Assembly: GCF_016405965.1 (NCBI RefSeq) | Contig: NZ_JAEFCD010000032.1 | Span: 1-56,197 of the forward strand | Origin: Alteromonas sp. IB21 | Lineage (GTDB): Bacteria > Pseudomonadota > Gammaproteobacteria > Enterobacterales > Alteromonadaceae | Length of the DNA stretch: 56,197 bases | Direction of reading: 5' to 3' | Shown: positions 10,194 to 19,051 of the stretch, in pieces | Numbering within the stretch: the first letter of the stretch is position 1 | Layout of the letters: each line of letters begins with the position of its first letter | Program-made: the position numbers and the translations under genes | Notes under the pieces: model-generated | What the model saw: the letters and a program-made list of their open reading frames with translations, nothing else | Databases searched by the model: none | Told to the model about the DNA's origin: nothing

Positions 10194-11905
10194 TAGTGAT
10201 TCACCACCTCAGGAACAAATTCTGCGACTTTAAACACTTCGTCCAACGAGGTTTTTCCGCGGGCCGCATAATCTAGGGCCATATGCGAAAGCGGAATAAA
10301 GTCCTTATTTGCCTTTGTCGCATCAACAAATCCCTGCGTATTATCATCACGCAAGGCCTCCATCATGTCTTCATTCATCTCTAGAAATTCAAAGACACCA
10401 ATACGCCCTTTGTAGCCTGTATGGTTGCAGCTGTTACAACCTCTTCCTTTGTAAAAAGAAGCGTTAGCAAGTTCTGGTTTTAAGAAACGAACCCAAGCCT
10501 GCTCTTGAACCGTAGGCGGTCGCTCAGCTTTACAGTTTTCACACACGCGGCGAACTAATCGTTGAGCGATGACACCACGTAATGAAGTCGCCACTAGATA
10601 AGGTGCCGCGCCCATATCAATCAGGCGAATAGCACTGGTTACCGCGTCGTTGGTATGAAGGGTACTCAGCACCAAGTGACCGGTAAGGGCCCCTCGAAGG
10701 CCTATCTCAACGGTCTCTTGATCACGCATTTCCCCCACCATGATAATGTCGGGGTCCTGACGTAAGGTCGTACGTAAAATAGCCGCGAAATCTAAACCTA
10801 TCTTGGTATTAACTTGAACCTGGTTAATGCGAGGCAAGCGGTATTCAATTGGGTCTTCCGCGGTAATTATTTTCAAATCTGGCTTATTTAACTCGCTTAA
10901 CGCACCATACAACGTAGTGGTTTTACCTGATCCAGTCGGCCCCGTTACCAAAATCATTCCGTGAGGACGGTTAATCGCTGCCCGAAATTTTTCAGCCATT
11001 GCCACTGGCATACCCGTTTGGTCAAGAGTTAGCAGACCAGCAGATTGATCGAGAAGACGCATTACAACCGCTTCACCGTTCGCAACAGGCATGGTCGATA
11101 CACGTACATCTATAGTGTGGCCTTTGACTTTGATGTTAAAACGCCCGTCTTGAGGAATTCGTTTTTCAGAGATATCAAGGCCCGACATTAGCTTAAGCCT
11201 AAGCACTAGAGCAGAAGCAATTTTTACTTGATCCAGTGTGTTTTCCTGCAGTACGCCATCGACCCGCTGACGGATGCGAAGAATTGTTTCATCGGGTTCA
11301 ATGTGGATATCCGATGCGCGCACTTGAACCGCGTCTTCAAAGATAGAATGAAGGAGCTTAACGACCGTTGCGTCAGAGGTGTTTTCATCGAGGGCTGATA
11401 ATTGAAAGTCGCCTTCATCAGCGTATTCTTCACCTAACTTCTCTGCAAAAGACGCAATATCTTGGGTACGACGATACACGCTATCAAACGCTTCAAGCAT
11501 CTGACTTTCCTGAACGATAGCAAGCTCAATATTGCGAGGCGCTACAAGCGGGCCTAACTGATCTAGGCCACCTAAATCAGTAGGGTCACTCATTCCTATT
11601 AGCACTTCGTCGTCATTTGCTTCAAGCACTAAGGCACGATATCGGCGTGCGTAAGTTTCCGGGATAAGTTGCGCTTGCTCCGGATCTATTCGGCGCTGAG
11701 TAATGTCTAAAAAAGGAATATTTAATTGCTGCGCTAGAAAACGAAGAAGTTGGTGTTCGCTGATGAAACCCAAATCGATAAGTGTATCCCCTAACTTACG
11801 TCCGGACATACGTTGGCTTGCTAGCGCTTCATGAAGCTGCTCACTTGAAATAATAGCTTCGTGAACTAATAAATCGCCAAGGCGCATCTTTAATCGAGGT
11901 CGCAT
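10193..11905 (-). CDS. mshE: MSHA pilus extension ATPase MshE, with c-di-GMP-binding N-terminal domain
   Basis: MshE is the GspE/PilB-type hexameric ATPase that drives pilus extension. The 570 residues start with an MshEN domain: two 24-residue motifs, residues 8-31 (starting RLGDLLV, ending SQ) and 37-60 (starting KLGDTLI, ending AQQ), joined by five residues. This is the arrangement known to bind cyclic di-GMP in Vibrio MshE. The ATPase core follows with an Asp-box-like region, Walker A GPTGSGKTT (322-330), Walker B DPDIIMVGEMRD and a His box. A four-cysteine zinc site is made of CENC and CNSC. Extension is therefore probably switched on by cyclic di-GMP. It overlaps mshN and mshG by one base each. 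Confidence 0.97.
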   Translation of the reverse strand: MRPRLKMRLGDLLVHEAIISSEQLHEALASQRMSGRKLGDTLIDLGFISEHQLLRFLAQQLNIPFLDITQRRIDPEQAQLIPETYARRYRALVLEANDDEVLIGMSDPTDLGGLDQLGPLVAPRNIELAIVQESQMLEAFDSVYRRTQDIASFAEKLGEEYADEGDFQLSALDENTSDATVVKLLHSIFEDAVQVRASDIHIEPDETILRIRQRVDGVLQENTLDQVKIASALVLRLKLMSGLDISEKRIPQDGRFNIKVKGHTIDVRVSTMPVANGEAVVMRLLDQSAGLLTLDQTGMPVAMAEKFRAAINRPHGMILVTGPTGSGKTTTLYGALSELNKPDLKIITAEDPIEYRLPRINQVQVNTKIGLDFAAILRTTLRQDPDIIMVGEMRDQETVEIGLRGALTGHLVLSTLHTNDAVTSAIRLIDMGAAPYLVATSLRGVIAQRLVRRVCENCKAERPPTVQEQAWVRFLKPELANASFYKGRGCNSCNHTGYKGRIGVFEFLEMNEDMMEALRDDNTQGFVDATKANKDFIPLSHMALDYAARGKTSLDEVFKVAEFVPEVVNH

Positions 11906-13113
11906 TAAGGTTGCTCCTTTAAGTCGTTGAGGCGCGATCTGGCGTACTGCGCTGACGCAGTAGAAAGTCCGCCGATAGCGAGCGCTCTAGAGTATGAGGA
12001 TAAAGCCAGATTGGCATTGTTTAATACATCGTAGTTGACACCTAATGCCAACCACCATTTTGCGTTTTCTGGCTGAAGTGACGTCATTGCGCTGAATGCC
12101 GATACCGCTTGTGCTGGTTTATTTATGGTTTGCGCCGCCGTCCCTTTTAATATGAGATAGTCCGCCCGTTTTTCAGCTAGGGCTTTCGCGTCGAGGTGGT
12201 CAGGCATAAGGTTTATGACCTCTTCAAAACGATTTTCTTGCACTAAAATTTTGGCCATTAATTCACGCCACTCTAAATTCTCTGGGGAGAGCATGATGCC
12301 TTCAGATAAAACTCGCAGTGCTTGTTGGTTATTATTTTGACCAAAATATAGGGCAGCAAGCTGTTTCCTTGCCTGTTCATTTTTTGGAGAGGTCGTCAAC
12401 GCAAGGGTAAAGCTTTTCTGTGCCTCGTCGAACATACCAAAATTGTAGGCTTTAAGCCCTGCTTCAAGGTGCAGAGCACTTTGCTCTTCTGGTGATTTAG
12501 GCGCAACGTCGACGGTTGGTTGTCTTGATATGATGCTCGGCGGCGTTTGTGACTCTCTGGTTTCTCTTTCATTTTCGCTATTGCTGACCGCTATCACTGC
12601 TTCTTTGCTGTTGGGCGCAGAAATTTTATCCGCTGTGCGAGTGTTAGTGTTCGATTGCTCAGTCGACGGCTTGCCCTTCGCTTGCGCTCTATACTCAGCC
12701 TCGTCGTCTTCAACTGTTTCATCAATACGAGTAAAAACAAGGTCGACAACATCCGAAGGCGTGGCTTGATAAGCTAAATCTTGGTCAGATAAGGGCGTTG
12801 ATGTCATCCCCTCTCGTTTATTTTCAGATTCTGCCGTCAAACTTTGCTTGTGCTTATCTTCAAGGCGTTCCACCGCTTTTTGCGGACTGGCAGCGTTTGT
12901 ATATGCCGAGTTATCGCTTTCATTGTTATTAAAAACAAAATTGTCAAAAACAAAACCAAAAAATAGCCACGACAGAGTAAGGACAATTACAAATACAATG
13001 CAGATTTTGAGCAGAGGCGAGCGCTGAGATACTTCGACGGTGGGCGGCAACCCAAAGTCTTCGGATTGATTGCGGTTGTCTAAGGACTTAAGCGTGTCGT
13101 TTAAGATGCTCAT
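11905..13113 (-). CDS. mshN: MSHA biogenesis protein MshN (membrane-anchored TPR protein)
   Basis: MshN is an inner-membrane protein thought to link the ATPase/platform to other pilus components. The 402 residues comprise a short cytoplasmic tail (about 1-30), one membrane helix (about 31-54), a long low-complexity linker rich in Ser, Glu, Thr and Asn (about 60-210), and at least four tetratricopeptide repeats in the C-terminal half. The repeats are seen at AGLKAYNFGMFDEAQKSF, LAALYFGQNNNQQALRVL, LILKGTAAQTINKPAQAV and LGVNYDVLNNANLALSSY. Its first codons overlap the mshM stop by 4 bases. Confidence 0.9.
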   Translation of the reverse strand: MSILNDTLKSLDNRNQSEDFGLPPTVEVSQRSPLLKICIVFVIVLTLSWLFFGFVFDNFVFNNNESDNSAYTNAASPQKAVERLEDKHKQSLTAESENKREGMTSTPLSDQDLAYQATPSDVVDLVFTRIDETVEDDEAEYRAQAKGKPSTEQSNTNTRTADKISAPNSKEAVIAVSNSENERETRESQTPPSIISRQPTVDVAPKSPEEQSALHLEAGLKAYNFGMFDEAQKSFTLALTTSPKNEQARKQLAALYFGQNNNQQALRVLSEGIMLSPENLEWRELMAKILVQENRFEEVINLMPDHLDAKALAEKRADYLILKGTAAQTINKPAQAVSAFSAMTSLQPENAKWWLALGVNYDVLNNANLALSSYSRALAIGGLSTASAQYARSRLNDLKEQP

Positions 13114-14012
13114 AAACCACCTGCTCCATAAATATGCAGCATGCCGAAGGCTCCTAATACCGCGAGAGACGCCAAAACAATACTTTGCCTAGGTATGAAA
13201 CGACGTTTGCAGTCGTCGGTATCAAGCACGGCATTCACGGTATGGAACCAGTTCGCGGAGCTTTTACCTTGACTATAGGCGCGAAGCAAAATTTTATGGC
13301 AAACAATGTTAACCAGTCTAGGTGTACCTTTGGTTACTAAGGCAATGAATGCGCGTAACCCCCTTGATATGAGATGCTCGTCTCCACCCGCTGTCGTCAG
13401 TCTATGCGCGATGTAGTAATCAACTTCAGGAGAGGTCATGGTGCGCAATGTATAGGAAAAGCTTATACGCTGGCGGATTTGTCTTACCCTTGGGTTAGCT
13501 AAATTGTCATCGAGCTCAGGCTGACCGAACATCACAATCTGTAGAAGCTTACTTTTTTCAGTCTCAAGATTACTGAATAAGCGAAGCATTTCTAGCGCAT
13601 CCCAGCTTAACGACTGCGCCTCATCAATAATAAGTACCGCCTGACGCCCTTCTTTTTTCAGCGCTAAAAGTTTAGTCTCAATTGCGCTATGCACTCCTTG
13701 CAACTCTGCCTTTGCGTTTACTTCTAAACCTAATTCTTTAGCAAACGCAAAGCGCAGCTCGTCTGGTGACAAATAAGGGTTCGGTAGATAGCACGCCACA
13801 AATTTATCTGAGAGGTGATTAATTAACTTACGGCACAATAGGGTTTTGCCCGTCCCCACCTCTCCTGTAACTTTTATAAACCCTTCTGACATGCTTAATG
13901 CCGTCAGAATAACTTTCAACGCTTCATTATGCGGTGCTAACGCACAAAAGAACTCCGTATTTGGCGTAAGCGAAAACGGCATGTCTTTGAAGTGATAAAA
14001 GTGCTGGTACAT
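13110..14012 (-). CDS. mshM: MSHA biogenesis protein MshM (ExeA-like AAA ATPase)
   Basis: MshM is an AAA-type ATPase related to ExeA/GspA and is thought to help the secretin or pilus components assemble through the cell wall. The 300 residues begin MYQHFYHFKDMPFSLTPNTEFF, typical for this family. They contain Walker A (GEVGTGKTLLC, about 50-60), Walker B (AVLIIDEAQSL, about 125-135) and a C-terminal membrane segment (about 277-296). It lacks the peptidoglycan-binding domain of full ExeA. The start codon lies 2 bases after the mshL stop. Confidence 0.92.
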   Translation of the reverse strand: MYQHFYHFKDMPFSLTPNTEFFCALAPHNEALKVILTALSMSEGFIKVTGEVGTGKTLLCRKLINHLSDKFVACYLPNPYLSPDELRFAFAKELGLEVNAKAELQGVHSAIETKLLALKKEGRQAVLIIDEAQSLSWDALEMLRLFSNLETEKSKLLQIVMFGQPELDDNLANPRVRQIRQRISFSYTLRTMTSPEVDYYIAHRLTTAGGDEHLISRGLRAFIALVTKGTPRLVNIVCHKILLRAYSQGKSSANWFHTVNAVLDTDDCKRRFIPRQSIVLASLAVLGAFGMLHIYGAGGL

Positions 14013-14014
14013 AG

Positions 14015-15778
14015 TTACTCTCTATACCACTGATCAAGTAGCGACTGAGTGCGAAGGCGCTGCTTTTCCCATGTGTCCGGCTGCACGACAGAAGGACGTA
14101 TCAAGATGACTAATTCGCGCTTACTTTGCGTTTTCGCCTTGTTTTTAAAGGCATTGCCGATGAAAGGAATATCGCCTAACAGCGGTGTTTTCGACTCTTG
14201 CTCGCTGGTTACGGTTTCCATCAGCCCACCAATAACCACAATCTCTCCATCGCGGGCACGAATTACCGTGTCAGACTCTCGAATGTTGCTCTGTGCAAGG
14301 GGGAGCAAAATTTGCTGGTCGCCTACTTGAATCACTTTGGTTTGCTCAGCTGTCTCGGTTACCGACGGATGGACATGGAGTATAACCGAGCCACTTTTGT
14401 CAATTTGTGGAGTAACATCTAACGCAATACCTGAGAAAAATGGCGTAAGCTCAATGTCGTTTTCGTTTTCAGTCTGTGTGGCGCTTTGATCTTCGCTGGT
14501 TGACACATCAGTGACGAAATATTCATCTTGGCCAACCTTTATGACTGCCTTTTGATTATTAGTTACTGTAACTCTTGGGTTGCTCAGCATCTGAACATCA
14601 CCTTGGGTTTGCAGCATGTTAATCACGCCATCAAAGTCGCCTCGCGATATACGAAGTGTAGAAACCCCACCAATATCCGAGGATATGGTGTTGCCAATTG
14701 CGTTCACTGCATTGATAGCCGGGTTTATTCCTGCAGCCGTATTAGCCGCGAAATTAGAAGCCAGCGCACCTCCGCTGAAACCAAAGTTCACGCTTCCGGT
14801 AAGCCCGCTCGCAATACGGTCCCAACGCACGCCCTGTTGATACCCGTCATTCAGCGTAACTTCAATAATACGCGCTTCTAGCACAACTTGACGCTGTAGG
14901 CTTTCTTGGCTTTGATTGAGGAAGTCTCTCACCACTGCAATTTCACTGGGCAATGCACGAACGGTAACCAGGCCTGCTTGGGGGGATACAACCACTTGAC
15001 GGCCTTCTGTTGGAGACACCAAAACCTTCAACGCTTCTTTTAAGTCGCTCCAAAAATCATTTTCACTGGTCGTTTGAATGTTAGAGCCGTTAAGCTGCTG
15101 AATGTTATTACCGCCTTGACCACCAAAGCCACCTTGACCGCCAAATCCTCCTTGGCCACCCAATGCGTTGCCGCTAATGTTGTTATTACCGTTTATACCG
15201 CCGTTGTTACCACCGTTGTTTTGGTCCTGCTCACTCACTCCGCCAGCAATAACGCTCACATTTGATACGCCAAACCGTTTGATCATTAGAAAGTTAACGG
15301 GGATAGACTCGGTTTTTAATTGAGACGGCATGACCTGAATGACCTTGCCTTCCAAAAATACATCCAATGGATACATTCTAGAGACAATGGTTAATACATC
15401 GTCAAGTGCTACGTCTTTGAGCGTTAGGCTAATTTGTCCAGATACTGCGGGATGAACCGCTACGCTGTAAGGCGTATCCTCAACCAATGCATCAAAGAAG
15501 GGGCGCACGTCAACGTTATTTGCCGAAACCGCAAACGTTTTTTGAGACACAGGCGCAGGAAGTGATTGATAACGGGCAACCTCAGACAGCAACTCTTGAT
15601 TTAATTGAGGTGGAGGAGCTGGCACGCTAGACGTATTATTCTGCGAACGGTTAAGTTCATCGCGAATGTGAGGTTTTACTTCCTCTCCAACACCGTACGT
15701 TTGACAACCAGCAAGAACACATGTTGCTGCCATAACCAGTACATGTAAAGTGAGATTATTTTTTAATTTCATATTCAT
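14015..15778 (-). CDS. mshL: MSHA outer-membrane secretin MshL (lipoprotein)
   Basis: MshL forms the outer-membrane ring through which the MSHA pilus passes. The 587 residues start with a lipoprotein signal ending in the lipobox LAGC (Cys25). An STN-like/N0 region follows (VRPFFDALVEDTPYSVAVHPAVSGQISL), then N-domains and the C-terminal secretin domain, with the signature around VIRARDGEIVVIGGLM and TPLLGDIPFIGNAFK. Between the N-domains, residues about 185-230 form an Asn/Gly-rich insert containing a tandem GGQGGF repeat. The start overlaps the mshK stop by 23 bases; a second ATG six bases later (15772) is an equally good start. Confidence 0.96.
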   Translation of the reverse strand: MNMKLKNNLTLHVLVMAATCVLAGCQTYGVGEEVKPHIRDELNRSQNNTSSVPAPPPQLNQELLSEVARYQSLPAPVSQKTFAVSANNVDVRPFFDALVEDTPYSVAVHPAVSGQISLTLKDVALDDVLTIVSRMYPLDVFLEGKVIQVMPSQLKTESIPVNFLMIKRFGVSNVSVIAGGVSEQDQNNGGNNGGINGNNNISGNALGGQGGFGGQGGFGGQGGNNIQQLNGSNIQTTSENDFWSDLKEALKVLVSPTEGRQVVVSPQAGLVTVRALPSEIAVVRDFLNQSQESLQRQVVLEARIIEVTLNDGYQQGVRWDRIASGLTGSVNFGFSGGALASNFAANTAAGINPAINAVNAIGNTISSDIGGVSTLRISRGDFDGVINMLQTQGDVQMLSNPRVTVTNNQKAVIKVGQDEYFVTDVSTSEDQSATQTENENDIELTPFFSGIALDVTPQIDKSGSVILHVHPSVTETAEQTKVIQVGDQQILLPLAQSNIRESDTVIRARDGEIVVIGGLMETVTSEQESKTPLLGDIPFIGNAFKNKAKTQSKRELVILIRPSVVQPDTWEKQRLRTQSLLDQWYRE

Positions 15779-16082
15779 ACATTCTTAGTGTTTTTTGCTG
15801 ACGCCCGTCGGTTATAACCACGTCTTTAGAATTAATTTTGGAAATGGTGTACTCACCAAGCATATCGCCCTCGCGATAAGATTTTCCGGATATGATGGCG
15901 CTGAAACTACCACTGCGTGAAAAAATGGATTGAAGCGCTAACTCACCGTCAGCGGTACTTTTTTCACTAGGCATGCTGGTAACCCCTATTGCGGGCTTTG
16001 TCGGGTCTAGGGCGGCCAAAGCAGGGGAAAGCGCCACGATAATTAGCACAGCACTTATCAATATCATTGTAGAAAGCTTCAC
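15756..16082 (-). CDS. mshK: MSHA biogenesis protein MshK
   Basis: MshK is a small periplasmic protein comparable to the PilP/GspC class that couples the inner-membrane complex to the secretin. The 108 residues have an N-terminal signal or anchor helix (about 5-24, MILISAVLIIVALSPALA) followed by the typical LDPTKPAIG start of the mature part. The C-terminal half has the PilP-like pattern LQSIFSRSGSFSAIISGKSYREGDMLGEYTISKI. It sits between mshJ and mshL and overlaps mshL. The family call rests mainly on this pattern and position. Confidence 0.9.
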   Translation of the reverse strand: MKLSTMILISAVLIIVALSPALAALDPTKPAIGVTSMPSEKSTADGELALQSIFSRSGSFSAIISGKSYREGDMLGEYTISKINSKDVVITDGRQQKTLRMYEYEIKK

Positions 16083-16091
16083 ATTATCTCC

Positions 16092-16739
16092 TTATAGCGA
16101 GATGAAAGTTGCGTTACTACTCACCGTTGCTAACCCGAGAGCGAGTGTCGCAGTAGGATATTCGTCTACACGGTACGTAAATTCTGTTACTACTACCTTC
16201 TCTGGCGCTGCTTGTAAGCGTGCTAGGTAATGACGTAGATCGAAGTAGCTGCCCTCAATAACTAAGCGCATGTTATGACGATAGAACGGCGTACTTTGTG
16301 TATCTCCCTCGCCAAACCGAATGGTTTGTGTTGGCTCCACACTAAAGTTACGCAGGCGTATATCGTTTTCTTCGTTCAACAGTGTCATCAGCAAGTCGGG
16401 CATTTTATCTGCAGCGACAAACCCTTCGTCAAATGCGAGTAACGCCTCATCTGTTGCAAGCAATGCTTTTCGTGCATCATCCAATGATTGCTGCATCCGT
16501 TGGGTGTAATCGATAGAGAGAGCCTGCTGAATTGCATCTCTTTGGATGATCAGGGCCTTCTGCTCACTTTCCTTTCTTGCAAGTGACTTATCTGCCGCTG
16601 ACAGCCTGTCCAGGGCCGGCGAAATGCCAAACCAAAAGAAGAGGTAAACAATAAGCCCAGCGCTTACCCATAAAATGAGCTGTTTTTCTCTATCTTGTAG
16701 CGCTGAGAACTTTTCAGAGAGTTGTTGATATTGACTCAT
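16092..16739 (-). CDS. mshJ: MSHA biogenesis protein MshJ (PilO/GspM-like)
   Basis: MshJ belongs to the inner-membrane alignment complex, equivalent to PilO or GspM. The 215 residues have a short cytoplasmic start, one membrane helix (about 23-42, LILWVSAGLIVYLFFWFGIS), a long coiled-coil stretch rich in Lys, Glu, Gln and Ala (about 46-105), and a C-terminal ferredoxin-like domain. The start overlaps the end of mshI2 by 26 bases, pointing to translational coupling. Confidence 0.88.
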   Translation of the reverse strand: MSQYQQLSEKFSALQDREKQLILWVSAGLIVYLFFWFGISPALDRLSAADKSLARKESEQKALIIQRDAIQQALSIDYTQRMQQSLDDARKALLATDEALLAFDEGFVAADKMPDLLMTLLNEENDIRLRNFSVEPTQTIRFGEGDTQSTPFYRHNMRLVIEGSYFDLRHYLARLQAAPEKVVVTEFTYRVDEYPTATLALGLATVSSNATFISL

Positions 16740-17340
16740 CAGCCTCTCCCACGAAATCAGTAGATATAAAAAATTCTTTTACGTTTTCATTTCCGTCAAC
16801 TTCATCAAATTTTACCGACGAAAATGTTTTCCCTTCAAAGAATGGCGACTGTTGTAGCGCTTTCAGCCATTGCGGTATAACAGACGGAGTTACCGTCTGA
16901 CCTGCCAATCGAATTCGTTGTGTATTCATTTCGACATCGGTTAGCCAAAGATTGGGATTGTGGTAGTTAGCCAAGTCATCCATCACTTCACCGTATCGAG
17001 TAGCGTCAAATGAAAGCTCTCCGCTTTCAAGGTAAGCCAACAATTGCTTCCTGTTATCAATTTTTGAATTTACACGGTCTAGCTGTTTCTGCAGATTTTT
17101 CGTATCTCGCTTTGTTTCAAGCGCTGTATTCAACGTTTTGATTTCGCTCTCAATCACCTTAATTGAAGCGGTTTTCTGTGCTAACTCATCTTGCTTGCTG
17201 TTTAAGACAAGGTTAAGCAAAATTACCGCACTAACCATAATTGTTAGCACTCCGCCTGTTATAAAAAGTACGTTAGAAAGTGGAAGGCGCTCTTTCTTAG
17301 GTTTTAATGACCAGTGGTAGAGGTTAATCGTTTTTTTCAT
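16714..17340 (-). CDS. MSHA inner-membrane protein MshI2 (PilN-like)
   Basis: A PilN-like protein that would pair with the actin-like MshI at the inner membrane. The 208 residues begin with the PilN-type KKTINLYHWSLKPKKERLPL motif, followed by a membrane helix (about 25-47) and a coiled coil (about 50-105, rich in Lys/Glu/Gln). The C-terminal domain contains the PilN-like pattern LANYHNPNLWLTDVEM. It overlaps mshI by 4 bases. In Vibrio the equivalent function is sometimes annotated as part of MshI; here it is a separate gene, as in Shewanella and Alteromonas clusters. Confidence 0.85.
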   Translation of the reverse strand: MKKTINLYHWSLKPKKERLPLSNVLFITGGVLTIMVSAVILLNLVLNSKQDELAQKTASIKVIESEIKTLNTALETKRDTKNLQKQLDRVNSKIDNRKQLLAYLESGELSFDATRYGEVMDDLANYHNPNLWLTDVEMNTQRIRLAGQTVTPSVIPQWLKALQQSPFFEGKTFSSVKFDEVDGNENVKEFFISTDFVGEADESISTTL

Positions 17341-18251
17341 TGGCCCTCTCTCGCTGCAACAAGCGCACTAGCCAAAGCAAAATGACAGGTTGGCTCTACC
17401 ACATCAGCTAATTGTAGCCGTGGCGTAAACACGTTCATTGCTGCTGGTTGAAATGGCTTTAAACGCTCTATAACTGGCATACAGTCGAACTGAGTATTAA
17501 ATAGAATTTCTTTCAGCGGAGGTTGCTTTAACTGCGACTCATAAAAATCCATTGAACGCTGAATTTCTAGGCCTAGGGCATCGCTTAGCTGCGAAAAACC
17601 TGCGTCATCATTTACCTTATTTACAAAGCCTCGAAGACGACGGGCCAGCCAAATTGCTCGCGAGCGAACAATCATTAAAAAGGGTTCGCTGTCGGGCTCT
17701 TGAACAATGAGTAGGCGTGCATAATCGTCATCAGGCACCATTTCGGTAACCAATATTTCTTTGGTATGAATATGAGTCAGCGCCTGCTTTTTCTTTCTTG
17801 CTATCGTTTTAACTACAGAAGATAAGGGAGATTTCTCGGTAGCAAACACATTTATTTTCTTACCGCCCGTGCGCGTTTGTACGGGATAGTCAACATAGTC
17901 CAATACCATATTGTTAGCGTCGTAGGGCACTAACTCACCGAGCGTCCAAGGTAAAGCAACCGCTATGTCCTCTTCCGGCACGTCTGGCCTTTCTACTTGG
18001 ACCATCTGATACATATCTTGAGAAAGTACGATAGATAGACCAAATGATTCTTTTTCAAATGCGCTTAACGCACCGCTTATCTGTTTATCAAGAGGACCTA
18101 GCGGATCAAAAGGGAAAGACGTAACCGAACCGAGCGCAACGCTATTGTCGCCACAATCAACAGCAACAACATGCAGCTCAGCGGCACTTATAGATATTCC
18201 TATAGTGAGCGTTGTTTTTTTCGTTTGCGAAGAGAACGGTTTAGAAAACAT
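17337..18251 (-). CDS. mshI: MSHA biogenesis protein MshI (PilM-like, actin-fold)
   Basis: MshI is a cytoplasmic actin-fold protein related to PilM and is the first gene of the main pilus cluster. The 304 residues include an N-terminal phosphate-loop-like start (TLTIGISISAAELHVVAVDCG, about 14-34). A PilM-like segment (VERPDVPEEDIAVALPWTLGELVPYD) covers about 85-110. The C-terminal ASALVAAREG tail is like that seen in PilM. The gene is separated by 165 bases from the mshF-like gene upstream, enough room for its own promoter. mshH, which often stands beside mshI in Vibrio, is absent here. Confidence 0.88.
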   Translation of the reverse strand: MFSKPFSSQTKKTTLTIGISISAAELHVVAVDCGDNSVALGSVTSFPFDPLGPLDKQISGALSAFEKESFGLSIVLSQDMYQMVQVERPDVPEEDIAVALPWTLGELVPYDANNMVLDYVDYPVQTRTGGKKINVFATEKSPLSSVVKTIARKKKQALTHIHTKEILVTEMVPDDDYARLLIVQEPDSEPFLMIVRSRAIWLARRLRGFVNKVNDDAGFSQLSDALGLEIQRSMDFYESQLKQPPLKEILFNTQFDCMPVIERLKPFQPAAMNVFTPRLQLADVVEPTCHFALASALVAAREGQ

Positions 18252-18307
18252 AAATCCACTTTGCTCGTTAATGTCGAGGATTACCGTATGATTAACAATA
18301 CCCCAAT

Positions 18308-18329
18308 GCGTTATTGAGTAATATAACGC
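18308..18329. repeat. 7-base inverted repeat upstream of mshI
   Basis: GCGTTAT and ATAACGC are perfectly inverted around an 8-base spacer in the 165-base gap upstream of mshI. No T tract follows on either strand, so it is not a normal terminator. It may be a regulator site or leader hairpin for the MSHA cluster. Confidence 0.4.
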
Positions 18330-18416
18330 TCACTAAAAAGTAGACTAATTATCTAAAGAGAACAAACACCTACATAAGTATAACCTAATGAGCAAGAAAG
18401 TTATCTGAAGTAGTAT

Positions 18417-18920
18417 TTAGTTAGTAAGGCTGGTCACTGAACCGTCAGCAGGAAAGTAATCGAAATAACTTCCGCTACTTAGACTAAAGCGGCACCAATA
18501 ATTATCTTCGCTCTCATCTAATTCTGCGTAATACCGAGCGTTAACTTTAAAGCCGTCCACACGCAAAGGCGCGGCCACTAAAGCTTTCCATATATTCTCG
18601 CATCCTGTATCTGATAATTCATAGCTAGGCCAACCATTGTGGCTCATGCGGACGGGCGTTCGGTTAATCTCACTGCCTGATTCATCATAGTGAATAAGCA
18701 TAATCATGGTTGTCGGCTGCCGAACTCGCCATTGCCAGTGAGAGGCAACAATATGACGCTTGAATTTATCTAATTGAGCAGCAAAAGCTTTGGTTGTTGT
18801 ATCTTCTTCTCCTGTGTGGAAAAAGCTCATGGTAAGCCCTAGCGTTAAAGCGAAGACGACAGCAACAAGTGCCTTCGTGATAGTTGCTATGGAAGACGTT
18901 TCGTTGTTGTTTTTTATCAT
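18417..18920 (-). CDS. Second MshF-like membrane protein
   Basis: This 167-residue protein shares a co-linear set of landmarks with MshF (8436-8930): an N-terminal membrane helix (about 15-34), a Trp after a helical stretch (W62), a D-E-S-G turn (79-82), GWP (96-98), CE (107-108), a Cys in a beta strand (C143), and FDYFPADGSV (153-162) matching FEYNAGSGVV. GWP falls at exactly residues 96-98 in both. Sequence outside these landmarks is very different. An AAGG site lies 5 bases before the ATG. It is on the same strand as the pilus cluster and 165 bases ahead of mshI. I infer an accessory MSHA inner-membrane component; its function is unknown. Confidence 0.7.
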   Translation of the reverse strand: MIKNNNETSSIATITKALVAVVFALTLGLTMSFFHTGEEDTTTKAFAAQLDKFKRHIVASHWQWRVRQPTTMIMLIHYDESGSEINRTPVRMSHNGWPSYELSDTGCENIWKALVAAPLRVDGFKVNARYYAELDESEDNYWCRFSLSSGSYFDYFPADGSVTSLTN

Positions 18921-19051
18921 TAGCCTTCTCTCAATCGATACTGAGCAGTAGCGCGTCTTATTTTGTGACTTACCCTATTATCGGCAGTTTTAGAAAATGT
19001 TGAAGGAAGGCTCAAAAAAAGCGGAAACGTTATTACAGACACTTGCCACGT

